From DATLNF01 sp046590575 (GTDB lineage: Bacteria > Actinomycetota > Actinomycetes > BP-191), in assembly GCA_046590575.1 (NCBI GenBank), contig JBKJUS010000073.1, positions 1-10,156 on the forward strand: a stretch of DNA of 10,156 nt, given 5' to 3'. A model generated the notes under the pieces. The model saw nothing but the letters and a program-made list of their open reading frames with translations, was not told the origin of the DNA and made no database searches. Below, one piece after another: positions 1 through 5,780 of the stretch (position 1 is its first letter; every line of letters starts with the position of its first letter). Made by a program: the position numbers and the translations under genes.

Positions 1-1
1 A

Positions 2-115
2 CGAACTACCTCGCCTCACGCCATAGCCGCCCTCGGCGTCTTCGTCCTGCTCGGGTTGCTCGGCGGAGTCGCCAGACCGATGCTGACCGCGGCGGGATAC
101 TCGCGCCGCCACTGA
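2..115 (+). CDS. C-terminal end of an upstream exported/membrane-anchored protein (partial)
   Basis: An open frame enters from the left edge and stops at TGA 113-115, giving 37 visible residues. They contain a hydrophobic stretch of about 18 residues (AIAALGVFVLLGLLGGVA) followed by a short tail ending GYSRRH. The next gene downstream ends the same way, with a hydrophobic helix and then GYRRRH. The aligned ends share a proline, a leucine and the pattern A-x-G-Y-x-R-R-H at the stop codon. This suggests the missing part is another anchored surface protein of the same group, with its C-terminus in the membrane and the basic tail in the cytoplasm. Only the tail is visible, so the function is unknown. 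The 59-base gap to the next start codon shows no hairpin, consistent with co-transcription. Confidence 0.72.
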   Translation, partial: RTTSPHAIAALGVFVLLGLLGGVARPMLTAAGYSRRH

Positions 116-162
116 TCGCTGCTTGCTCGCATCATCCGTGCACGCCGAAATTGTCACCAGCT

Positions 163-169
163 AAGGGAG
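163..169 (+). promoter_or_regulatory. Ribosome binding site deciding the ATG 175 start
   Basis: AAGGGAG lies 5 bases upstream of ATG 175. It decides the start in favour of this ATG over the in-frame TTG at 151, which would add eight residues and has no Shine-Dalgarno sequence before it. Confidence 0.75.
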
Positions 170-174
170 TCTTC

Positions 175-2943
175 ATGACAGCCTCGCGACCGGCTCGCCG
201 GCGAATCGCCAGTCTCGCCACCTTGAGCCTGGTCGCTGCGGCCGCGGTGGCCTATTTCGCCACTGGGCAGGCGGTGGCGGAGCCCATCATTTCCATCACC
301 CCCAGCGTAGTCTCGAACAACGCGACGGCCAGTCGTGCGTGCACGGACGCCGAATTGGCAGAGCCGCCACCTGAGTGCACGGGCTTCACCCGAGTGACGA
401 TCTTGACGACGTCTGCGTTCCCCACGCAGAGCGAGCCGGGCATCGCCAACGCGACGACGGTGTCGTTGGTCCGCGTCAATGAGGGCACCACCCAGCCGTC
501 CGGTGACTCATACTCGGGAAACATCGTCGAGTCCCTCAGCGGCCCGAGCCCGACGCTGAGCGTGCCAACCCGCACCCGAATTGTCGTCGACTTCTCGTTC
601 AACCCCCCTCCTGCTTCCCCCCCTCCGCCCGGTCCCGCGAACCCCGGCGTTTACAACCTGGCTGTGTCTAACTCCGGCGCTCGCGACGAGTGCATCCGAT
701 GCTTCACGGTCGTCACCCCGACGGGCGCCCCGACAGTCACCTCACTCAACGTGACCCAGCTCAGCTCGGGAACCACGGTCGCCGGCACCTCTCAGACGCC
801 GCTTACGGTGACCGGGACCAACTTCGCCCGGGGCACCATCATTCAGTTCCTGCGGGACGGCGTCGTCGACCCGGGCATCGTGTTCACCAAGATCTCGACC
901 AACCAGGCCACCTCGCCCACGCAGACCAGACTGACGGGGTCGATCTCTACCGCCAATGGCTCCGTGCCGGGCTTCCGCGACGTGCGCGCGACGAACGTCG
1001 ACTTCCGCAGCGGAACATGCAGCAACTGCGTCTCGGTGAGTGGCATCAATGTCACCGGCGTTAACCCGCAAGGCGGCAGCGACCAGGACGTCCGACGCCT
1101 GACGATCACCGGCGCCGGCTTCGTCGCCGAGTCGCAGGTCCAACTGGTGAAGAAGTTCCAGACCGGCCAGAGCCCGATTACGGGCGGGGTAGTCTCGGTC
1201 AGCCCGCCTGCGCAGATGATCGCCGAGTTCGACCTGCGTGGGGTGCAGCGCGGCGTCTACCTCATCCAAGTGACTAATCCGGGTGGAGCGACCAACAATA
1301 TCGCGTGCTCGCCTGACTTCACCGTGGTCGCGGCAGGCTCCGTCGCCACACCCACACCCGAGCCCACCACCTCCCCAGCGGCTGTCGGCACCTGCACGTT
1401 CGGCGGGTTCCCGCCGCCGAGCCCGTCAGGGTCGCCGAGCCCACCCTCCTCGGCCACACCTTCGGCCTCAGTGACATCGACGGCGTCTGCCTCGGCCACC
1501 GCGACGGCCACACCTCCCGCGCCGTCAGGCACTGGACGCTACGTCGCGATCAACCCGGACCGCACCCTCGACACCCGCACCGGCGTTGGCTCCTTCGCCG
1601 CTCCGCTGGGCCCGCGCGAGACCCGCTCCCTGCAGGTCACCGGCCGGTCGGGCATTCCGGCCGGCGCCACCGCAGTCACCTTCAACCTCACGGTGGACCG
1701 GCCGACTGCGGCCGGGTTCGTCACGGCTTTCCCGGCCGGACAGCAGCGCCCGACGGCCTCGAACATCAACTTCGTCCGGGGCGAGACGATCGCCAACCTC
1801 GTGACGGTCAGCATCGGCAGCGGCGGTCAGGTCAGCCTGTACAACGCCAGTGGCTCGACCGAGCTGATCGCCGATGTCGTCGGGTACTACGGCCCGGCGA
1901 GTGGCGGGGCGGCGTACAGCGCCTTGAACCCTGAGCGCATCATGGACAGCCGCGACGGCAACGGCACCTTGTCGGAGCCCTTCGGATCGGGCGAGACCCG
2001 GTCGCTGCAGGTCGTCGGCCGAGCGAACGTGCCGGCCACCGCGACGGCGGTCGCCTTCAACCTCACGGCGATCTCGCCGACGGCGGCCGGCTTCCTGACC
2101 GCCTACCCCAGTGGCACCATCCGCCCGACGGCGAGCAACCTCAACTTCGTCAGGGGTGACGTCATCGCCAACCTCGTCGTCGTGCGCATCGGCACCGGCG
2201 GGCAGGTCAGCATCTTCAACAACTCCGGGGCGACGGACGTCGCGGCCGACATCGTCGGCTACTTCTCCGACACCGGCGGCGCGGCTGCGCTCTTCACCCC
2301 CATCGCGCCGGAGCGGTTCCTCGACACCCGTGACGGCACCGGCGGCCTCCGCCAGCCGATCGGCCCGAGCGAGTCGCGCGGGCTGCAGATCACCGGTCGC
2401 GGTGGCATCCCGGCCAACGCGACGGCGGTGACCTTCAACCTCACCGCCGTCCAGCCGTCCAGCTCGGGCTTCTTCACCGCCTACCCGAGCGGCACCATCC
2501 GGCCCAACGCGTCCAACGTGAACTTCGTGCGAGGCGACGTCATCGCCAACCTCGTCATCGTGCGAGTCGGCAACGGCGGGCGAGTGGACATCTTCAACAA
2601 CTCCGGCTTCGCCAATGCCGTTGTGGACGTCGTCGGCTACTACGTCGCCCCGGCTGTCGCTTCACCCAGCGCGACGGCTACGGCTACCAGCACGTCGACC
2701 GCCTCGCCGACGGCAACGGTCACCCCAACGTCGACCGTCACTCCGACGGTGACGCCGACAGCTGCGCCGACGTCGACGCCCAGCATGAGTGCTGCGGCGT
2801 TCGGCGGCTCCACCGACAGCCCGACCAGGACGACCAGCACCTCGGCACTGAGCCTGCTCGTCCTGGTGACCTTCACCGGCGGGGTCGGCTTCCTGATTGC
2901 TCCCCGGCTCGTCGCTGCCGTCGGCTATCGCCGCCGCCACTAG
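175..2943 (+). CDS. Exported TIG-domain / triple-repeat surface protein with C-terminal membrane anchor
   Basis: A 922-residue exported protein. Residues 1-35 form a signal peptide: a basic start (MTASRPARRR), a hydrophobic core and an AVA-E cleavage site. Three IPT/TIG-like Ig regions follow, at about 36-183, 184-289 and 290-390. The first two end in a CxxC strand (C173/C176 and C282/C285). The third has C378-S-P-D381 instead, with a lone C407 later. The first region is irregular, with an extra pair C56/C68 and a proline-rich loop. A Ser/Pro/Thr/Ala linker (about 390-455) leads to three 117-residue repeats (456-572, 581-697, 707-823). A second Thr/Ser/Pro linker ends in a membrane helix near 892-909 and the tail GYRRRH. 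There is no LPXTG sortase motif. Thr/Pro-rich linkers are typical O-mannosylation sites in actinobacteria, but glycosylation here is inferred. It probably acts outside the cell as an anchored stalked adhesin or structural protein. No catalytic motif is visible. The gene sits between the upstream partial gene and the next gene, 40 bases away. Confidence 0.85.
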   Translation: MTASRPARRRIASLATLSLVAAAAVAYFATGQAVAEPIISITPSVVSNNATASRACTDAELAEPPPECTGFTRVTILTTSAFPTQSEPGIANATTVSLVRVNEGTTQPSGDSYSGNIVESLSGPSPTLSVPTRTRIVVDFSFNPPPASPPPPGPANPGVYNLAVSNSGARDECIRCFTVVTPTGAPTVTSLNVTQLSSGTTVAGTSQTPLTVTGTNFARGTIIQFLRDGVVDPGIVFTKISTNQATSPTQTRLTGSISTANGSVPGFRDVRATNVDFRSGTCSNCVSVSGINVTGVNPQGGSDQDVRRLTITGAGFVAESQVQLVKKFQTGQSPITGGVVSVSPPAQMIAEFDLRGVQRGVYLIQVTNPGGATNNIACSPDFTVVAAGSVATPTPEPTTSPAAVGTCTFGGFPPPSPSGSPSPPSSATPSASVTSTASASATATATPPAPSGTGRYVAINPDRTLDTRTGVGSFAAPLGPRETRSLQVTGRSGIPAGATAVTFNLTVDRPTAAGFVTAFPAGQQRPTASNINFVRGETIANLVTVSIGSGGQVSLYNASGSTELIADVVGYYGPASGGAAYSALNPERIMDSRDGNGTLSEPFGSGETRSLQVVGRANVPATATAVAFNLTAISPTAAGFLTAYPSGTIRPTASNLNFVRGDVIANLVVVRIGTGGQVSIFNNSGATDVAADIVGYFSDTGGAAALFTPIAPERFLDTRDGTGGLRQPIGPSESRGLQITGRGGIPANATAVTFNLTAVQPSSSGFFTAYPSGTIRPNASNVNFVRGDVIANLVIVRVGNGGRVDIFNNSGFANAVVDVVGYYVAPAVASPSATATATSTSTASPTATVTPTSTVTPTVTPTAAPTSTPSMSAAAFGGSTDSPTRTTSTSALSLLVLVTFTGGVGFLIAPRLVAAVGYRRRH
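1540..2643 (+). repeat. Three tandem 351-bp (117-residue) coding repeats
   Basis: The units lie at 1540-1890, 1915-2265 and 2293-2643. Each is exactly 351 bases, separated by 24 and 27 bases, so no indel has entered any copy. Shared landmarks in order: P-[ED]-R-x-[LM]-D-[TS]-R near the N-terminus, GR-x2-[IV]-P-A, [TA]-A-V-x-FNLT, GF-x-TA-[FY]-P, RP-x-ASN-x-NFVRG, IANLV, G-x-GG and D-[VI]-VGY at the end. Units 2 and 3 agree at about 60% of residues by eye. They are nearly the same from YPSGTIRP through FVRGDVIANLV to FNNSG, pointing to a recent duplication or gene conversion. I have seen this repeat type in secreted actinobacterial proteins but cannot give it a function. Its alternating hydrophobic pattern suggests a beta fold. 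Confidence 0.9.
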
Positions 2944-2973
2944 GCTCTCCCCGTCACTGCTCCGCACAACGAA

Positions 2974-2980
2974 ACGAGGA
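2974..2980 (+). promoter_or_regulatory. Ribosome binding site deciding the ATG 2984 start
   Basis: ACGAGGA lies 3 bases before ATG 2984. It supports this start over the upstream in-frame TTG at 2897. That TTG would overlap the preceding gene by 47 bases and would place 29 residues, many polar or charged, ahead of a good signal peptide. Confidence 0.65.
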
Positions 2981-2983
2981 CCC

Positions 2984-5632
2984 ATGCGTTCGTCACCCAC
3001 CACGCTCCGTCGACTGAGCACATCCGCAGTAGCCGGAATGGCCCTGGTGGCCGCTGGCGCTGTCCTCCTCGGCCTGCCAGCCCTGGCCAACCACACCGCC
3101 CCGAACGGCGCGGTGCGCAGTGGCCCGGACCTGGTCTTCACCGACTGTGCGGGGCCCGGACGTACGACGACCCGGACCGATCCCACCCCGTCGCCGACCA
3201 CCTCGGCGGGCACCAATCCGCAGGCGCCGGCCACCGGTAGCGGTTGCACGGTGCAGGCCTCCACGGACACGCCCTACGTATTGCGCGCCCGGTTCACGTT
3301 CGACGCTGAAGGAGTCGCTGGGCGGGTCATCCGCTTCCTGATCACCGCCGACACCGCCGCCAACGGCCCGCCCGCCCCGAGCACCGCTGCGACGCTGAGC
3401 AACCCGCAGCTGCCGGGTCCCACAGCCGGTTCGAACTCGACCACTCAGTTCTGCACCACCAACTCGGCCGGTGAGTGCTCAGTCGACGTCACCAAGCCCA
3501 CGCCCGGTTCGGTCACTGTGACCGCCCAGGAGCGGGACAGCGGCGAGCAGGCGGTCGAGACCATCGAGTTCCGCCGTAACAACAACCGGATCGCCACCAT
3601 CGACGAGACCACCCGCGTCGTCGTCCAGCCGGCTGAGGACGACTACACCGGCTTCAACTGCGAGGGTGGCGACAGCGAAGCGGGACCGACTCCTGGTGCA
3701 GCTTCCAACGGCACCGGCGGCACCCCAGGCAACGGCGCCACGACGGGCAACGGCGGCTGCCCGACCAACAGCACCCGGGCGCCCTCGGGCACCCCTGGTC
3801 GGCCGGTGCAGGTCAGCTACCAGCTGCTTGACGGCGGCTCGATCACGGGCCCGATCGGGGCTGTCGACCCCGGGGCTGGTCCGCGACCGCTGACCAACCG
3901 CACCGTCGAGCTGACCCTGAACGACGTGGACTTCTTCTTCACCCCCAACTGCGGGCCGATCAGCTTCCCGTCGAGTGCCAGCACCGTGCCGGGTCGCGGC
4001 GACTACCGCCGCTGCACCTTCCGCAACGGGGTCAACGACGGCAGCCCGGCCGGTCTTCTGTTCAGCCTCGGCCAGAGCCAGCTCGTCACCTCTGACGAGA
4101 ACGGCGTGGTGACGGTGACGGTGGCCGTCGACGCCAACACCGACTTCGCGCTGGACGGCACGTCGAACGTGCTCGTTCGTGCTCTGTTCGGCAACGCCGA
4201 CGCCTCGGACGACATCTCCGCCACCGAGCCCAACTCGACCGCCACGCTTACGGACGATGCCGCTCCGCTGAACTTCAACACGCGCAACCGGCCGCTCAAC
4301 GGCACTACCGTGCGCATCGAGACGGCTGAGTCCGACCCGACAGGTCTGCCGCTGCTGGCCAGCCGGACCGAGCCGTTGACCAACCCGGCGCCGGCACCGT
4401 CCTCGCCGGTTACCGGCTTCCGACGTACCTTCCGTCCCATCACGGCGACCACTGAGCCCCCGCTGGACCGGCTCGACAACACCTCACTGCGCTTCGTCGT
4501 CGTCCTCCTCGACCAGTTCAACAACTTGGTCCGGGTGCCCGAGACCGACGTCTCCGTGTCGGCCACCGGCCCCGGCGTGCTGCTTCGACGCGAGTGCCGG
4601 ACGGCGGGGGCGACCTTCGGCAACTCGGTGTGCACCAACCCGGCAGCGGCCAACACCGCCTTCACGGCCAGCGGCCCGCAGACCACCCCGGCCGGCTCGA
4701 CGAACCAGAACGTCGGCTCCACCTCGAACGACCGGACCACGGGCAGCTACCGGGTGCCCGGCACCACGCCGGACTACCGGCACGAAGACCCGTTCGTGGC
4801 CACGTCCACGCAGAACGGGCCGGTGACGCTCTCCGCTACCTGGCAGGCCCCGCAGACGGTCTTCTCGGGTGGTGGCACCGGCGGCACACCGGCGCCGACC
4901 ACCACTGCCTCGGCTACGGCGACCGCCACGGCTACGGCTACGGCGACCGCCACGGCCACGGCGACAGCTACGGCGACCGCTACGGCCACGGCTACGTCGA
5001 ATCCGAGCCCGACAACGGCTAGCCCCACCCCGACGCAGCCTCCGCAGCGGTTCGCCGCCAGGATTGCGTTGGTCAGTAGCCACTCCCGGGTGACTGCTGG
5101 CAACGGACCGCGGTTGACCGGTCAGGTGTTCGACCAGAATGGTCAGCCGCTCGGTGGGGTCAACGTGACGGTCCTGCAGACCTCGTTCGGCCAGGGCGGC
5201 CGCTACTCGGCGACCCCACGCGGGCAGGTCACCTCGGCCTTTGACGGTCGGTTCTCGCTCGTCGTCAACCCGAGCACCCAGACGTCCTACGGTGCCAACT
5301 CCGACGACGGCCGGGCGCGCAGCAACATCGTCCAGATCCGGGTGAACGCTCGGTTCGCCATCAACTTCCCCGCCCCGAACGCGGTGGTGAGCAACCCGGT
5401 GACACTCTCCGGCACCATCCTGCCGGCGTACGACAACAAGCTGATCGGGCTCCGCTTCCTCGCCCCCAACGGGTCCTTCCCGTTCGTGGGCCAGAGCCCC
5501 AGCCGTTTCGGTTCGTACTCCGTGCGCTCGGGCCTGCAGTTCCGCCCCGGCACCTACACGTTCATCGTGTACATGTCGCCGACGCAAGGCACCGACTACG
5601 GTTCTAAGTCGATCCGGCTGACAGTGCGCTAG
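2984..5632 (+). CDS. Exported multi-Ig (Big_1-like) protein with an Ala-Thr repeat hinge
   Basis: An 882-residue exported protein. Residues 1-35 form a signal peptide: MRSSPTTLRR, a long hydrophobic core and an ALA-N cleavage site. The twin arginine (LRRLS) makes Tat export possible but not clear. Three regions resemble bacterial Ig-like (Big_1/invasin type) domains: about 98-196, 275-405 and 502-622. The last has the family-like phrase LLDQFNNLV and an STGSYRV-type end strand (here TTGSYRV). Between them are Gly/Asn/Pro/Thr-rich linkers and scattered cysteine pairs. An (Ala-Thr)14 tract (644-671) and a Pro/Thr stretch then form a hinge. After it, about 689-785 looks like a carboxypeptidase-regulatory-like beta domain (LTGQVFDQNGQPLGGVNV), and 788-882 is a final Ig-like domain. 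There is no C-terminal membrane helix, sortase motif or enzyme motif, so it is probably released or held non-covalently. It is likely co-transcribed with the preceding gene (40-base gap, no hairpin) and followed by a strong hairpin. I do not recognise a specific family for the whole protein. The domain assignments are from pattern reading and are moderate in certainty. Confidence 0.83.
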   Translation: MRSSPTTLRRLSTSAVAGMALVAAGAVLLGLPALANHTAPNGAVRSGPDLVFTDCAGPGRTTTRTDPTPSPTTSAGTNPQAPATGSGCTVQASTDTPYVLRARFTFDAEGVAGRVIRFLITADTAANGPPAPSTAATLSNPQLPGPTAGSNSTTQFCTTNSAGECSVDVTKPTPGSVTVTAQERDSGEQAVETIEFRRNNNRIATIDETTRVVVQPAEDDYTGFNCEGGDSEAGPTPGAASNGTGGTPGNGATTGNGGCPTNSTRAPSGTPGRPVQVSYQLLDGGSITGPIGAVDPGAGPRPLTNRTVELTLNDVDFFFTPNCGPISFPSSASTVPGRGDYRRCTFRNGVNDGSPAGLLFSLGQSQLVTSDENGVVTVTVAVDANTDFALDGTSNVLVRALFGNADASDDISATEPNSTATLTDDAAPLNFNTRNRPLNGTTVRIETAESDPTGLPLLASRTEPLTNPAPAPSSPVTGFRRTFRPITATTEPPLDRLDNTSLRFVVVLLDQFNNLVRVPETDVSVSATGPGVLLRRECRTAGATFGNSVCTNPAAANTAFTASGPQTTPAGSTNQNVGSTSNDRTTGSYRVPGTTPDYRHEDPFVATSTQNGPVTLSATWQAPQTVFSGGGTGGTPAPTTTASATATATATATATATATATATATATATATSNPSPTTASPTPTQPPQRFAARIALVSSHSRVTAGNGPRLTGQVFDQNGQPLGGVNVTVLQTSFGQGGRYSATPRGQVTSAFDGRFSLVVNPSTQTSYGANSDDGRARSNIVQIRVNARFAINFPAPNAVVSNPVTLSGTILPAYDNKLIGLRFLAPNGSFPFVGQSPSRFGSYSVRSGLQFRPGTYTFIVYMSPTQGTDYGSKSIRLTVR
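4913..4996 (+). repeat. Hexanucleotide (GCNACN)14 repeat encoding (Ala-Thr)14
   Basis: Eighty-four bases encode 14 uninterrupted Ala-Thr dipeptides as GCN-ACN codons, mostly GCY/GCG with ACG or ACC. Longer units are visible: a 24-base block starting GCTACGGCGACCGCCACG at 4913 recurs at 4937 with one base change near its end. The period is six bases, so gain or loss of units changes the hinge length without shifting the frame. The tract is a probable flexible and glycosylatable stalk. Confidence 0.92.
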
Positions 5633-5655
5633 CACCACCCCGTACGACGGCCGCA

Positions 5656-5683
5656 GCCGGTGTCCCTACGCAGGGGCACCGGC
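5656..5683 (+). terminator. Strong hairpin closing the upstream operon
   Basis: The arm GCCGGTGTCCC (5656-5666) pairs with GGGGCACCGGC (5673-5683) around the loop TACGCA. This is an 11-bp stem with one G-U pair. It starts 24 bases after the stop codon at 5632. No U-tract follows, which is common for actinobacterial terminators. The word GGCCGCAGC also occurs as a direct repeat on both sides of the stem (5649-5657 and 5681-5689). Confidence 0.65.
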
Positions 5684-5704
5684 CGCAGCTATGTCCCGCT
5701 GATT

Positions 5705-5719
5705 TTGCGCAGTACGCAA
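5705..5719. promoter_or_regulatory. Inverted repeat TTGCG-N5-CGCAA, possible operator
   Basis: TTGCGCAGTACGCAA is a perfect 5-bp inverted repeat with a 5-base spacer, in the only sizeable intergenic gap of the surface locus. It lies 26 bases upstream of the end of the possible -10 element's TG start at 5742, where a transcription factor could act. The regulator is unknown, and the repeat is short enough that chance is possible. Confidence 0.35.
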
Positions 5720-5741
5720 CGGAATGGACACCGTCGGCGTC

Positions 5742-5750
5742 TGACAGGAT
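5742..5750 (+). promoter_or_regulatory. Possible extended -10 promoter of the 1006-residue surface protein gene
   Basis: TGACAGGAT fits an extended -10 (TG-N-CAGGAT; the consensus is TANNNT). It would start transcription near 5757 and leave a leader of about 24 bases containing the ribosome binding site. No convincing -35 box is seen at the right distance. This is a weak call, supported mainly by the preceding terminator-like hairpin, which implies that the gene needs its own promoter. Confidence 0.35.
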
Positions 5751-5767
5751 GACAACGCCGTCGACCT

Positions 5768-5774
5768 GGGGGAG
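5768..5774 (+). promoter_or_regulatory. Ribosome binding site for ATG 5781
   Basis: GGGGGAG ends 6 bases before ATG 5781. The encoded N-terminus from this ATG is a clean signal peptide, so the start is well supported. Confidence 0.75.
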
Positions 5775-5780
5775 CTCGCC

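Noticed and set aside
123..151. Possible promoter before the first surface protein (TTGCTC, then CGAAAT after 17 bases)
   Set aside because: The -10 candidate lacks the conserved second-position A and the gap is only 59 bases; co-transcription with the upstream gene is as likely.
151..174. Upstream TTG start for the first surface protein
   Set aside because: No Shine-Dalgarno sequence precedes it, while AAGGGAG sits 5 bases before ATG 175.
2897..2983. Upstream TTG start for the second surface protein
   Set aside because: It would overlap the preceding gene by 47 bases and bury the signal peptide behind 29 extra residues; ATG 2984 has a ribosome binding site.
4913..4996. CRISPR-like or regulatory tandem repeat
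   Set aside because: The repeat has no spacers, is in frame and encodes Ala-Thr; it is a coding microsatellite.
4484..5638. 384-codon open frame on the minus strand
   Set aside because: It is opposite the Big_1-like protein gene, with low-complexity Arg/Gly composition, no ribosome binding site and no recognisable domain.
5721..5745. ECF-sigma-type GGAAT promoter before 5781
   Set aside because: No matching -10 (GTT or CGTC) lies at the expected 16-19 base spacing.
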